From positions 310,001 through 374,000 of the forward strand of contig CAVZEU010000003.1 in assembly GCA_963774415.1 (NCBI GenBank): DNA of 64,000 bases, read 5' to 3'. This DNA comes from SZUA-36 sp963774415. GTDB taxonomy: Bacteria; Pseudomonadota; Gammaproteobacteria; Xanthomonadales; SZUA-36. Shown piece by piece: positions 1-11,117 of the stretch. The notes below the pieces were generated by a model that had not been told where the DNA came from, made no database searches, and was given only the letters and a program-made list of their open reading frames with translations. Each line of letters starts with the position of its first letter. Positions within the stretch are counted from its first letter, which is position 1. The position numbers were made by a program, and so were the translations under genes.

Positions 1-1155
1 GTCCTGACACCGGCTTCCGAAAAGGGGACCGGTATGCTCGACAAGGCGGTCGAACTGGCCGACAAGCACGGTTACTTCCTGTGCCGCCAGTTCGAGAACG
101 AAGTCAACGCCGAGGTGCACTCGCGCACGACGGCGAGGGAGATACTCGCTGATTTCGAGCACGAATCGCTGCACAGCTTCGTTTCCGGCTTCGGCACCGG
201 CGGCACGATCCTGGGTGTCGCCCGGACCCTGAAAGCCGCGGACCCCGGCGTGCGTATCGTTGCCGCGGAACCCGACAACGCCCAGGTGCTGGGCAGCGGT
301 ATTCCCCAACCGCGCGGTGCAGACGGCCGTCCGTCCGCGAGCCATCCTTATTTCCGGCCCCACCTGATGCAGGGCTGGGCGCCGGACTTCGTTTCCGATT
401 TGACCTGCAAGGCCGTCGACGAACGCCTGATCGACGAGATCGTTCCGGTGGCGGGCGACGCCGCCATGACGACCGCACGGCGCCTGGCGCGCGAAGAGGG
501 CATCTTCGTCGGCACCTCGGGCGGTGCGACACTGGCCGCGGCGCTGGAGGTTGCGCAACGTGCACCGGTCGGCAGCAACATCGTCTGTATGCTGCCCGAT
601 ACCGGCGAGCGCTACATGTCCACACCCCTGTTCGAAGACATCGGCGAGGAGATGGACGCGCAGGAAATGGCCCTGTCGTGCTCGACGCCGGCTTGCCGCT
701 TCGACGTGGCACCGGCTTGTTCCGTGAAGCGGATCGGAGCCGTGGAAACGGCGCACGACCCGGAAGCGGAAGCCTTCGTCGGCGCGGTGATCGACAGCGA
801 ACCGGTGGTGCTGTTCGCGCTGGAGTGGTGTGAGTTTTCGTGGTCCGTGCGCAAGCTGTTCGACCGGCTCGATATTGCCTACAAGAGCGTCGACCTCGAT
901 TCGGTCGCCCTGCAGGAGGGCCAACTCGGCAACAGGATCCGCTCCGCGCTGGCCGGGCGAACCGGGGCGTCGACCATCCCCCAGGTCTACATCGGCGGGC
1001 GGCACGTCGGCGGCTGCACCGAGTTGTTCGACGGCATACGCGAAGGCTCAGTGCAGCGTCTGCTGGAAGATACCGGTGTCGCCTTCGACCGCGATGCGCA
1101 GCTCGATCCCTACGAACTGCTGCCGGGCTGGGTCCAGCCGCGCAAATTCGCCTGA
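1..1155 (+). CDS. Cysteine synthase fused to a C-terminal glutaredoxin domain (5' end outside window)
   Basis: The reading frame is open from base 1, so the N-terminus, including the PLP-binding lysine, lies outside the window. The first ~220 visible residues are a PLP-dependent O-acetylserine sulfhydrylase/cystathionine-beta-synthase type fold: a GTGGT phosphate-binding loop at visible residues 65-69 and a GTSGG motif near 171. After a Cys-rich linker (three Cys in about 14 residues) comes a glutaredoxin domain of ~90 residues. Its active site is Cys-Glu-Phe-Ser (bases 829-840), a CxxS monothiol-type site, followed by the TIPQVYIGG and GGCTE glutathione-binding segments. The family role is to replace an activated serine hydroxyl with a thiol to make cysteine or a related beta-substituted alanine. 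The fused domain could deliver or reduce sulfur. The true acceptor substrate is not visible. It lies 19 nt before an oxygenase gene, probably one operon. Confidence 0.85.
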   Translation, partial: VLTPASEKGTGMLDKAVELADKHGYFLCRQFENEVNAEVHSRTTAREILADFEHESLHSFVSGFGTGGTILGVARTLKAADPGVRIVAAEPDNAQVLGSGIPQPRGADGRPSASHPYFRPHLMQGWAPDFVSDLTCKAVDERLIDEIVPVAGDAAMTTARRLAREEGIFVGTSGGATLAAALEVAQRAPVGSNIVCMLPDTGERYMSTPLFEDIGEEMDAQEMALSCSTPACRFDVAPACSVKRIGAVETAHDPEAEAFVGAVIDSEPVVLFALEWCEFSWSVRKLFDRLDIAYKSVDLDSVALQEGQLGNRIRSALAGRTGASTIPQVYIGGRHVGGCTELFDGIREGSVQRLLEDTGVAFDRDAQLDPYELLPGWVQPRKFA

Positions 1156-1174
1156 CGCGGCGCGGAGCAGCCTC

Positions 1175-2128
1175 ATGAACATCAAAACCATGAACATCGA
1201 CACCGTTCCCGTCATCGACATCCACGAACTGGGTGCGCCCGCAACGCTGGCGCGGCTGGATACGGCCTGCCGTGAATGGGGTTTTTTCCAGGTCGTCCAC
1301 CACGGCATACCCGCAGCTTCAATTCGCCAGGTATTCGCCGCCGCCCACGCCTTCTTCACGCTGCCGGCCGCGGCCAAGCGGCAGATCGAGCGTACGCGCG
1401 AGAACCCGTGGGGCTACTACGACCAGGAACTGACCAAGAACGTCGTGGACTGGAAGCAGATTTATGATTTCGGGCCGGCCGACGGCGGGGCCATCCGTCC
1501 GCAGTGGCCGGCCCGGGTGCCGGGTTTCCGCTCGGCCGTGCAGACCTGTTACCGCCATTGCGAGGAACTCGCGTTCCGTTTGCTGGCGGCCATTTCGTTG
1601 AACCTGGGCATGCGGTCCGGGTATCTGGGCCGGGGCTTCGGGCCGGGTCATACCAGTTTCCTGCGCCTTAATTATTATCCCGCCTGCCCGCTCGGGGCCC
1701 GCTCGCAGCAGGGCTCCAGTCTCGGTGTCGGCCCGCACACCGATGCGGGCGCGCTGACGCTACTGCTGCAGGACGCTCAGCCCGGCCTGCAGGTGTTCAG
1801 GGGTGGCGCCTGGCATACCGTCGAACCGCGGCCGGGGGCGATCGTCGTCAATATCGGCGATATGGTCCAGGTCTGGTCGAACGACCGTTACCGCGCCGCG
1901 TTGCACCGCGCGGTGACGCACGCTGAGAAGCCGCGCTACAGCATCCCGTTCTTCCTGAACCCCAGCTACGACGCCAACTACCGGCCGTTGCCGACGATGA
2001 TCAGCGGCGAGCGGCCGCCGCGTTACCGCGAGATCAACTGGGGCGAATTCCGCACCCGCCGCATGAGCGGCGACTACGCGGACTACGGCGAGGAAGTGCA
2101 GATCTCGCAATACCGGGTATCAGCCTGA
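1175..2128 (+). CDS. Isopenicillin N synthase-type Fe(II) oxygenase (2-oxoglutarate dioxygenase superfamily)
   Basis: The 317-residue protein has the two-part architecture of the IPNS/2OG-Fe(II) dioxygenase family: an N-terminal DIOX_N segment (about 10-115) and a C-terminal jelly-roll. The metal triad is visible as His188-Thr-Asp190 and His244, with Arg254-x-Ser256 as the usual co-substrate clamp. The start at ATG 1175 follows a GGAG-like site, and VPVIDI begins where family members do. The gene lies between the CysK-glutaredoxin fusion and an AhpD-like gene with short gaps (19 and 12 nt), implying co-transcription. Members hydroxylate, desaturate or cyclise small molecules. The substrate cannot be told from sequence. 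A gibberellin-oxidase-like or ethylene-forming role would be speculation. Confidence 0.85.
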   Translation: MNIKTMNIDTVPVIDIHELGAPATLARLDTACREWGFFQVVHHGIPAASIRQVFAAAHAFFTLPAAAKRQIERTRENPWGYYDQELTKNVVDWKQIYDFGPADGGAIRPQWPARVPGFRSAVQTCYRHCEELAFRLLAAISLNLGMRSGYLGRGFGPGHTSFLRLNYYPACPLGARSQQGSSLGVGPHTDAGALTLLLQDAQPGLQVFRGGAWHTVEPRPGAIVVNIGDMVQVWSNDRYRAALHRAVTHAEKPRYSIPFFLNPSYDANYRPLPTMISGERPPRYREINWGEFRTRRMSGDYADYGEEVQISQYRVSA

Positions 2129-2140
2129 GGAGTAAGCATC

Positions 2141-2764
2141 ATGGCATTTATCGACACCGTGCCGGCAGCGGCCGCGAAGGGCGACGTGCTGGCGATGTAC
2201 CAACGCCAGGAAGGTGAATGGGGCTTTGTTCCCGACTACGCCAAGGTCTTTTGCCACCGGCCCGAGGTGATGGAGCGCTGGGGGCGGCTGCTGGCTGCCG
2301 TGAAACGGCCGGTCGACGCGCGCCGCCGCGAACTCGTCACCTTCGCGGTGGCCTTCGAACTGCGCCATTCGTCCTGTGCGCTGGCGCACGGGCACGAGCT
2401 TGCGAAGATCATCGGCAAAGAGGCGGTGCTGGCCATCGCGCGGGGCCGGGACGAGGAGGTGCTGAACGCGGCCGACTGCGCGATGCTGCGCTTCGCCCGC
2501 AGGATCGCCAGGGATGCGTCCGGCATTACGGCCGCCGAAGTCACGGCGCTCAGGGAGACGCACGGCTTCAAGGACGAAGAGATCTTCGACGTCGCCGCCG
2601 TCGCCGCCAGCCGCTGCTTTTTCAGCAAACTGCTGGACGCGCTCGGCTCGCAGCCGGATCGGCCGTTCCTGCAGTTGGACGAGGACCTGCGCCGCCAATT
2701 GACGGTCGGTCGGCCGATCGACCCGAGCACGCCGGAGCGCACCCGCGGGGAGCAGGCGGCATGA
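2141..2764 (+). CDS. AhpD-like / carboxymuconolactone decarboxylase family protein
   Basis: The 207-residue helical protein carries the family core with the active-site segment HSSCALAHG at residues 76-84. In most members this reads CxxCxLAHG; here the first cysteine is His76, leaving only Cys79 with His83 following. That makes a classical disulfide-type alkylhydroperoxidase cycle unlikely, though single-Cys members exist. The start ATG 2141 lies 12 nt after the oxygenase stop with a GAGGAG-like site, so it is translationally linked to it. A role in peroxide clearance or as a partner enzyme to the oxygenase is inference from context. The stop TGA ends at 2764; the next 123 nt hold no gene I can support. 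Confidence 0.75.
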   Translation: MAFIDTVPAAAAKGDVLAMYQRQEGEWGFVPDYAKVFCHRPEVMERWGRLLAAVKRPVDARRRELVTFAVAFELRHSSCALAHGHELAKIIGKEAVLAIARGRDEEVLNAADCAMLRFARRIARDASGITAAEVTALRETHGFKDEEIFDVAAVAASRCFFSKLLDALGSQPDRPFLQLDEDLRRQLTVGRPIDPSTPERTRGEQAA

Positions 2765-2887
2765 ATGCGCTCGTTACGAACATATTCCTGGGTATTGCCC
2801 GGCGCCGGCGGTCAAATCTCGGCCACGTTTACGCCCGCGTGGTGCGCAGCGGCGCGAACCAGGCGTCCGCACATGCCAGGCCCTGTG

Positions 2888-3655
2888 TCAGAGGCCGGTC
2901 TTGCCGCCGGGGGCCGCGCGCAGCAGCTTGAAGCTGCGGAAGCCCATGTCGATCAGGGGCTCGAGGTCGAAATCGATCATGCCGAGTTGCTCGCGGTCCT
3001 TGAACGCCTGCGAGCAGGCGAATTCGGCCCCCGGGATATGCTTGTTCATCTTCGAGATCGACGCGTAACAAATCCTCGACGGGCAGGTGAAGGCGCAGCC
3101 GGCGTTGGCGAACAGCGTGATGCGCTCGCGCGAGGTGATCGACTGCAGAAAGTCCCGGTCCTCGTTGGCGGTCATCGGCAGCACCACCTCGTCGTAGAGT
3201 TCCAGCGCCTCGTCCAGCTTGCGCGTGTTGTTGATGTTCTTGATGACGCTGGCGTCGATGCGGTAGTCGGGAAAGTCTTCGCGCACCCAGCGCGCCAAAT
3301 CGTCATTGGTGACGATCACCGAGTTGGGCTTGCGATGGTATTTGGCCAGGAACCCGAAGTTCTGCTCGTATTCCTCGCGGCTGACGTTGTGGTTGGAAAG
3401 CGGCAGGCGCACGCCGATGCCGCAGTTGTTGAGCTGCAGCACGTCGCGTCCGGATAATTCCTGCTGCTGGAACGGCCGGCCGCCGTACAGCGGCGAATAT
3501 TCGACAAAGCCGAACAGGCTCTCGATGCGCTCGAGCGGCAGAAAGCCGAAACGGCGGCGCAGGAAACGGAAGATCGGCGCATTCGGGGGTTTTCTACGGG
3601 CCGAAACCGTGAAGGTGTAGTCCGGCGCTTCATGCTTTTGGGCCTCGCTGTACAC
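2888..3655 (-). CDS. U32-like TIM-barrel protein with clustered cysteines, function unknown
   Basis: The 255-residue product resembles the barrel part of the peptidase U32 superfamily: alternating strand/helix pattern, a segment NSVIVTNDDL, then RIDASVIKNINN, then LYDEVVLPM, and a Cys-rich stretch GCAFTCPSRIC at 186-196. Cysteines at 78, 187, 191, 196 and 214 could bind a metal or an Fe-S cluster, as shown for the U32 members UbiU/UbiV, but spacing differs and this is inference. The start is GTG 3655, preceded by GACGAGGAC, a reasonable ribosome site. It is convergent with the oxygenase/AhpD run and lies downstream of the copper ATPase on the same strand (138-nt gap). I do not recognise a named family beyond this. 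No signal peptide is seen. Confidence 0.6.
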   Translation of the reverse strand: MYSEAQKHEAPDYTFTVSARRKPPNAPIFRFLRRRFGFLPLERIESLFGFVEYSPLYGGRPFQQQELSGRDVLQLNNCGIGVRLPLSNHNVSREEYEQNFGFLAKYHRKPNSVIVTNDDLARWVREDFPDYRIDASVIKNINNTRKLDEALELYDEVVLPMTANEDRDFLQSITSRERITLFANAGCAFTCPSRICYASISKMNKHIPGAEFACSQAFKDREQLGMIDFDLEPLIDMGFRSFKLLRAAPGGKTGL

Positions 3656-3793
3656 GTCCTCGTCGCTCCGCTTCGCTCATCGGGTGCCCGGCGGCCGCGC
3701 GCAGGCGCCGCCCGCAGCCTGAACTTTACCCGCCTTATCCGTTTTTGCAAACGCCGGTTATCAGCGGCGGCCGCAGCAGTGCGCGTTCGGGCG

Positions 3794-6250
<2,457 letters not shown>

Positions 6251-6296
6251 CTTCAAATCTTTCCGGGTTCGCTTACTTCGCCCGCACACACTTGCA

Positions 6297-6317
6297 GGCC
6301 GTAGCCATTCTACGGCC
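6297..6317 (-). terminator. Hairpin with 8-bp perfect stem upstream of the metal ATPase
   Basis: GGCCGTAG (6297-6304) and CTACGGCC (6310-6317) pair perfectly around a 5-nt loop. It lies in the leader between the cusA-like gene and the ATPase start, 47 nt before the ATPase ATG. There is no T-run after it on the minus strand, so it may be an mRNA leader structure rather than an intrinsic terminator. Confidence 0.3.
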
Positions 6318-6398
6318 TTTGCCTTGGACAAGGGCCAGGACTCTTTTTCTCACGTCCTTGATTGAATGAACCATCGTCAATTCCCGCCAGCAAGTATA

Positions 6399-6425
6399 CC
6401 GGCGGCGGACTGTCTCCGCCGCCGG
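6399..6425 (-). terminator. Strong GC hairpin just after the CusA-like gene
   Basis: CCGGCGGCGGA (6399-6409) and its complement (6415-6425) form a perfect 11-bp stem with a 5-nt loop, 13 nt past the stop codon of the RND pump gene on the minus strand. The position fits an attenuating or end-of-operon structure between the cus-type operon and the ATPase gene. There is no U-tract on the minus-strand side, so termination strength is uncertain. Confidence 0.45.
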
Positions 6426-6438
6426 GGGGTGCACATTC

Positions 6439-9400
6439 TCAATCGCGGTCGTGGCGTTCATGCCGTTGCCTTTTCAGCCGCAATCCTTGCCAGACCAGGA
6501 AGATGGCGGGTATCACGGCCAAGGTCAGAATGGTTGCGCTGACCATGCCGCCGACCATCGGTGCGGCGATGCGCCGCATGACTTCCGAGCCGGTGCCGCT
6601 GCCGAGCATGATCGGCAGCAGACCGGCAATAATGGCGGCCACGGTCATCATGATCGGGCGAACCCGCATCAAAGCACCGTCGTGAACGGCGGCTTCGAGG
6701 TCCTGGCGGTTCATGGCTCTGCCGGCGTCGGCCGCCGCCAGGCGATAATGCTCATAGGCCTGTTTCAGATAGACCAGCATAACGACCCCGATTTCCACGG
6801 CCACACCGGCCAGGGCGATAAAGCCGACACCGACGGCGACCGACAGGTTGTAACCCAGAAGGTACAACAGCCACAAGCCCCCGATCAGCGCCATTGGCAG
6901 CGTGCCGAGAATGATCAGCACCTCGGTCAGGTTCCTGAAATTCAGGAACAGCAGCAGCATGATCGTGACGATCGTCACCGGGATCACGAGGGCCAGGTGT
7001 CGCTTGGCCCGCTCCATGTATTCGTACTGACCGGACCAGGTAATCGAATAGCCGGCTGGCAGGTCGACCTTTGCGGCCACCGCCCGGCGCGCAGCGGCGA
7101 CATAGCTGCCGAGGTCCACCCCGCTGATGTCGACATAGATCCAGCCGTTCAGACGCGCGTTTTCGCTCTTGATCAACGGCGGGCCGTCTTCGATCCGAAG
7201 GTCGGCGACCGCCTGCAGCGGTATGTGCTGGCCGCCCGGTGTGACGATCGGCAGCATCTTGAGCTGACCCAGCGAATCACGCACGTGCCGCGGGTAGCGC
7301 ACATTGACCGGGTAGCGCTCCAGGCCCTCGACCGTTTCGGTCACGTTCATGCCGCCGATGGCGGTACTGACGACGTCCTGCACGTCGTCGATGTTGAGCC
7401 CGTAGCGCGAAGCGGCCTCGCGGTCGATATCGACGGTCACGTAGCGGCCGCCGGCTACCCGCTCCGCATAGGCGGAAGCCGTGCCGGGGACGTCCTGGAG
7501 GACCTTTTCGATGTCCTTGCCGATTTTCTGGATGACCTTGAGGTCGGCGCCGCTGACCTTGATGCCGACCGGCGTCTTGATACCGGTGGCGAGCATATCG
7601 ATGCGTGTCTTGATCGGCCAGACCCAGGCGTTCGTGAGCCCCGGCAACTGCAGCCGCCGGTTCAGTTCCGCCTTGATGCCGTCGATGTCAATGCCGCTGC
7701 GCCACTGTGACCTGGGCTTGAGCTGGATGACCGTTTCGATCATCGTCAACGGGGCCGGGTCGGTGGCGGTCTCCGCCCGCCCGATCTTGCCGAACACGGT
7801 CTTGACCTCCGGCACCGAGCGGATCAGCTTGTCGGTCTGCTGCAACAGTTGCTGCGCCTTGCCGATCGATATGCCGGGAAAGGTCGTCGGCATGTACATG
7901 ATGTCGCCTTCGTTCAGGTCCGGCATGAACTCGGAACCGAGCCGGGTGGCAGGCCACAGACCCACGGCCAACAGCACGGCGCCGGCGCCGAGCACCCGCA
8001 GCGGCCAGCGGGTGACAGCCTTGATCACGGGCTGATAGACCCAGGTCAGCAGCCGGTTGAGGGGGTTCTTGCGCTCGGGCGTGATATGGCCGCGGATGAA
8101 GTAACCCATCAGTACCGGCACCAGCGTGATCGACAGCAGGGCGGCGCCCGCCATGGAATAGGTCTTGGTGAACGCGAGCGGTGCGAACATGCGCCCCTCC
8201 TGCGCCTGCAGCGTGAACACCGGCAGAAAGCTCAGCGTGATGATCAGCAGCGAGAAGAACAGCGGCGGTCCGACTTCGGCAGCCGCTTCGCCGATGACCC
8301 GCCAGTGATTGGCGGGATCGTAGTTCGCCCGTTCCATTTTCTTGTGCACGGTTTCGATCATGACGATGGCGGCGTCCACCATCGCCCCGATCGCGATGGC
8401 GATACCGCCGAGCGACATGATGTTGGCGTTGAGACCCTGAAAACGCATGACCAAAAAGGCGATGATGATGCCCACCGGCAGGGACAGGATGATGACCAGC
8501 GACGAGCGGAAGTGGAACAGGAACAGGAAGCAAACCAGCACGACGACGATGAATTCCTCGACCAGCTTCGATTTCAGCGTGTCCACCGAGCGGTCGATCA
8601 GGGCCGAGCGGTCATAGGTTTCGACCACCTCGACACCCTTGGGCAGGCTCGCCTTCAGCGCGGCCAGCCGCTGCTTGACGGCCTTGATCGTGGCGCGGGC
8701 GTTTTCGCCGTAGCGCATGACGATCACGCCGCCCACGACTTCGCCTTGACCGTCGAGTTCGGCGATGCCGCGCCGCAGTTGCGGGCCCTTGCGGATTTCC
8801 GCGATGTCATCGAGACGCACCGGCGTGCCCTTGTCATTGACGCCGAGCGGGATTTTTTCCAGGTCGGCGATCGAGGTCAGGTAGCCGGTGGCCCGCACCA
8901 TGTATTCCGCCTCGCCCATTTCCACCACGGAGCCGCCGACCTCGCGGTTGCCGTGCTGGATCGCGCTGCGCACTTGCGCCAGCGACAGGTTGTAGGCGCG
9001 CAGCGCGTCGGGGTCGACGACGACCTGGTACTGCTGCACCATGCCGCCGATGGTCGCGACCTCGGCGACGCCGGGCACCGTCTGCAGTTCGAATTTCAGG
9101 AACCAGTCCTGGATGGAGCGCAGTTGGGAGAGGTCGTGCGCGCCGCTGCGATCCACCAGTGCGTACTCGTAGATCCAGCCGACACCGGTGGCATCCGGCC
9201 CGAGCGCGGGCTTGGCCGCCGCCGGCAGGTCGCCGGCGACCTGGTTCAGGTATTCCAGCACGCGCGAACGCGCCCAGTAAAGGTCGGTGCCGTCCTTGAA
9301 AATGACATAGACATAGGAGTCGCCGAAAAACGAGTAGCCGCGGACGGTCACGGCGCCGGGCACGGCCAGCATGGCCGTGGTCAACGGGTAGGTCACCTGG

Positions 9401-9588
9401 TCTTCGACCACCTGCGGCGCCTGCCCCGGGTAGCTGGTCTTGACGATAACCTGCACGTCCGACAGGTCCGGCAGCGCATCGATGGGGGTCGTGGCCATGG
9501 CGTGGATACCGGCCGCCGCCAGGATCGCCGTCAGCAGCAACACCAGGAAGCGGTTGTTCAGCGACCAGCGGATGATGCCGGCGATCAT
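6439..9588 (-). CDS. cusA: CusA/SilA-type heavy-metal RND efflux pump, inner-membrane subunit
   Basis: The 1049-residue product is full length for the HME-RND family (E. coli CusA has 1047). It opens with an N-terminal membrane helix (IIRWSLNNRFLVLL), has the two large periplasmic loops, and two blocks of membrane helices including the GAMVDAAIVMIE segment of helix 4, where the charged proton-relay residues of this family sit. It uses the proton gradient to move Cu(I)/Ag(I) from periplasm or cytoplasm into the outer-membrane channel. Its ATG overlaps the stop of the upstream adaptor gene by 4 nt (ATGA), so translation is coupled. Order on the minus strand is outer-membrane factor, adaptor, pump, then the P-type ATPase. 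Metal specificity (Cu/Ag versus Co/Zn/Cd) rests on family resemblance. Confidence 0.93.
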   Translation of the reverse strand: MIAGIIRWSLNNRFLVLLLTAILAAAGIHAMATTPIDALPDLSDVQVIVKTSYPGQAPQVVEDQVTYPLTTAMLAVPGAVTVRGYSFFGDSYVYVIFKDGTDLYWARSRVLEYLNQVAGDLPAAAKPALGPDATGVGWIYEYALVDRSGAHDLSQLRSIQDWFLKFELQTVPGVAEVATIGGMVQQYQVVVDPDALRAYNLSLAQVRSAIQHGNREVGGSVVEMGEAEYMVRATGYLTSIADLEKIPLGVNDKGTPVRLDDIAEIRKGPQLRRGIAELDGQGEVVGGVIVMRYGENARATIKAVKQRLAALKASLPKGVEVVETYDRSALIDRSVDTLKSKLVEEFIVVVLVCFLFLFHFRSSLVIILSLPVGIIIAFLVMRFQGLNANIMSLGGIAIAIGAMVDAAIVMIETVHKKMERANYDPANHWRVIGEAAAEVGPPLFFSLLIITLSFLPVFTLQAQEGRMFAPLAFTKTYSMAGAALLSITLVPVLMGYFIRGHITPERKNPLNRLLTWVYQPVIKAVTRWPLRVLGAGAVLLAVGLWPATRLGSEFMPDLNEGDIMYMPTTFPGISIGKAQQLLQQTDKLIRSVPEVKTVFGKIGRAETATDPAPLTMIETVIQLKPRSQWRSGIDIDGIKAELNRRLQLPGLTNAWVWPIKTRIDMLATGIKTPVGIKVSGADLKVIQKIGKDIEKVLQDVPGTASAYAERVAGGRYVTVDIDREAASRYGLNIDDVQDVVSTAIGGMNVTETVEGLERYPVNVRYPRHVRDSLGQLKMLPIVTPGGQHIPLQAVADLRIEDGPPLIKSENARLNGWIYVDISGVDLGSYVAAARRAVAAKVDLPAGYSITWSGQYEYMERAKRHLALVIPVTIVTIMLLLFLNFRNLTEVLIILGTLPMALIGGLWLLYLLGYNLSVAVGVGFIALAGVAVEIGVVMLVYLKQAYEHYRLAAADAGRAMNRQDLEAAVHDGALMRVRPIMMTVAAIIAGLLPIMLGSGTGSEVMRRIAAPMVGGMVSATILTLAVIPAIFLVWQGLRLKRQRHERHDRD

Positions 9589-11117
9589 GAATCACCTGCC
9601 TGCGGTGTGTCCGTCTCGTCGTCGGCGGTATTGCCGGGCCGGATGGACTGGACTTCGAAGTCGCCCGATTCCGACTGTTGCAGTGAAAAGTAGACGTGCT
9701 GCCCAGCCTTGACCGCGGCGAGGTCGACCTGCGGCAGGACATCGAACTCCATCGTCATGGCCGACCAGCCGAGGGCTTCGACCGGGCCGTGGCTGATGCG
9801 GATGCGCCGGGCCGGGGCGTTGACCGCGTCGACCACGCCGCTGGCGTAGACGGTCTGGTTGCCGCCTGTGCCGTGGCTCGTGGCCGTGTCATCGAGACGC
9901 TTAATACTGCCGGCCAGGCTCGCCTCGGAGTCGATCAAAAACTGCGCCGAGCTGACCACCTCGTCACCCGGCTTGAGACCGGCGATGATTTCGACCCAGT
10001 TGCCGCTTTCGATCCCGCTGATGACCTCGTGCACCTGGTATTTGCCGTGACCGAGCGCGACCACGACGCGGTCGGTGTCCTGGCCGCGGATCAGCGCCTC
10101 GCGCGGGATGCTCAGCGCCCCGGGGTGGGACGTGCCGAAGATGGTGACGCGCGCGTACATGTTGGGCTTGAGCCGCTCGCCCGGGTTGTCGAAACGCAGA
10201 CGCACCTGCAGCGTGCGCGTTTTCGGGTCGAGCACCGGGTAGACGTAGTCGACGCGGCCGGTGAAGACCTCGCCGGGTATGTAATTCAGACGCGCCTCGG
10301 CGGACTGGCCCTTGCGCACCCAGTCGGCCTGGGATTCGAACACTTCCGCCTGCAACCAGACGCTGGACAGGTCCGCCAGGCTCAGGACCTCGGTGGCCGG
10401 TTTCAGAAACTTGCCCTCCTGTGCGTTCAACTGCGTGACGATGCCGTCCTGCGGCGCGAGCACCTCGACCGTGTTGGAAACCGACAGGGTTTTGGCCAGG
10501 CGCCGGATGTCGCCCGGTTCCATGCCCAGCGCCAGCAGTTTCTCCCTGGAAGCGGCCACCATCAGCTTGTCACCGCGCCGCTTGGCCTGGACGTATTCCT
10601 TTTGCGCGTTGACCAGTTGCGGAGAATAGAACTCGAACAGCAACTGGCCTTTCTTTACCCGCTCGCCGACCGTTTCCACCAGCAGCTTTTGGATCCACCC
10701 CTCGGTGCGGACATTGATCTGGCTCAGGTGCGACTCGTCGAAGCCGACGTAGCCGGTGGCGTTGACCTTGCGCCACAGCGCGCGCCTTTGCGCCTTGCTG
10801 GTGCGCACGCCGAGGTTCTGTTCCACGGCCGGGTCGATGTTGACGGTCCCGCCGCCTTTGGCGTCATCCGCGTAGACGGGTACGAGGTCCATGCCCATCG
10901 GCGATTTGCCCGGCTTGTCGCGGCGGAAATTCGGGTCCATCGGCGCGACCCAGTAGAGGACCTCCCTGGCGGGCTTGGCGGCCGTGGCGGGCTTGTCGGC
11001 GCCGTGCCTGCCGAGAATCGTGTAATTGGCGATCAGCACGCCGCCGGCCAGGCCGGCGACCAGGGCCATGAGCAGACGCAGGTTGGCGAGACCGCTCGAT
11101 GATTGGCGAAGATTCAT
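9585..11117 (-). CDS. cusB: CusB-type periplasmic adaptor with C-terminal CusF-like metal-binding domain
   Basis: The 510-residue membrane-fusion protein has a single N-terminal anchor (LRLLMALVAGLAGGVLIA), a short heavy-metal-binding module (YWVAPMDP ... GMDLVPVY, roughly 55-82), the HlyD-type lipoyl/barrel/hairpin core, and an added C-terminal domain (from about 425) with ALGWSAMTMEFDV. That last domain matches the Trp/Met metal-binding pattern of the small chaperone CusF. So the adaptor and the periplasmic copper chaperone, separate in E. coli, are one polypeptide here. Such fusions are known in HME-RND systems. Both ends overlap their neighbours by 4 nt, giving a tightly coupled operon. 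Confidence 0.9.
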   Translation of the reverse strand: MNLRQSSSGLANLRLLMALVAGLAGGVLIANYTILGRHGADKPATAAKPAREVLYWVAPMDPNFRRDKPGKSPMGMDLVPVYADDAKGGGTVNIDPAVEQNLGVRTSKAQRRALWRKVNATGYVGFDESHLSQINVRTEGWIQKLLVETVGERVKKGQLLFEFYSPQLVNAQKEYVQAKRRGDKLMVAASREKLLALGMEPGDIRRLAKTLSVSNTVEVLAPQDGIVTQLNAQEGKFLKPATEVLSLADLSSVWLQAEVFESQADWVRKGQSAEARLNYIPGEVFTGRVDYVYPVLDPKTRTLQVRLRFDNPGERLKPNMYARVTIFGTSHPGALSIPREALIRGQDTDRVVVALGHGKYQVHEVISGIESGNWVEIIAGLKPGDEVVSSAQFLIDSEASLAGSIKRLDDTATSHGTGGNQTVYASGVVDAVNAPARRIRISHGPVEALGWSAMTMEFDVLPQVDLAAVKAGQHVYFSLQQSESGDFEVQSIRPGNTADDETDTPQAGDS

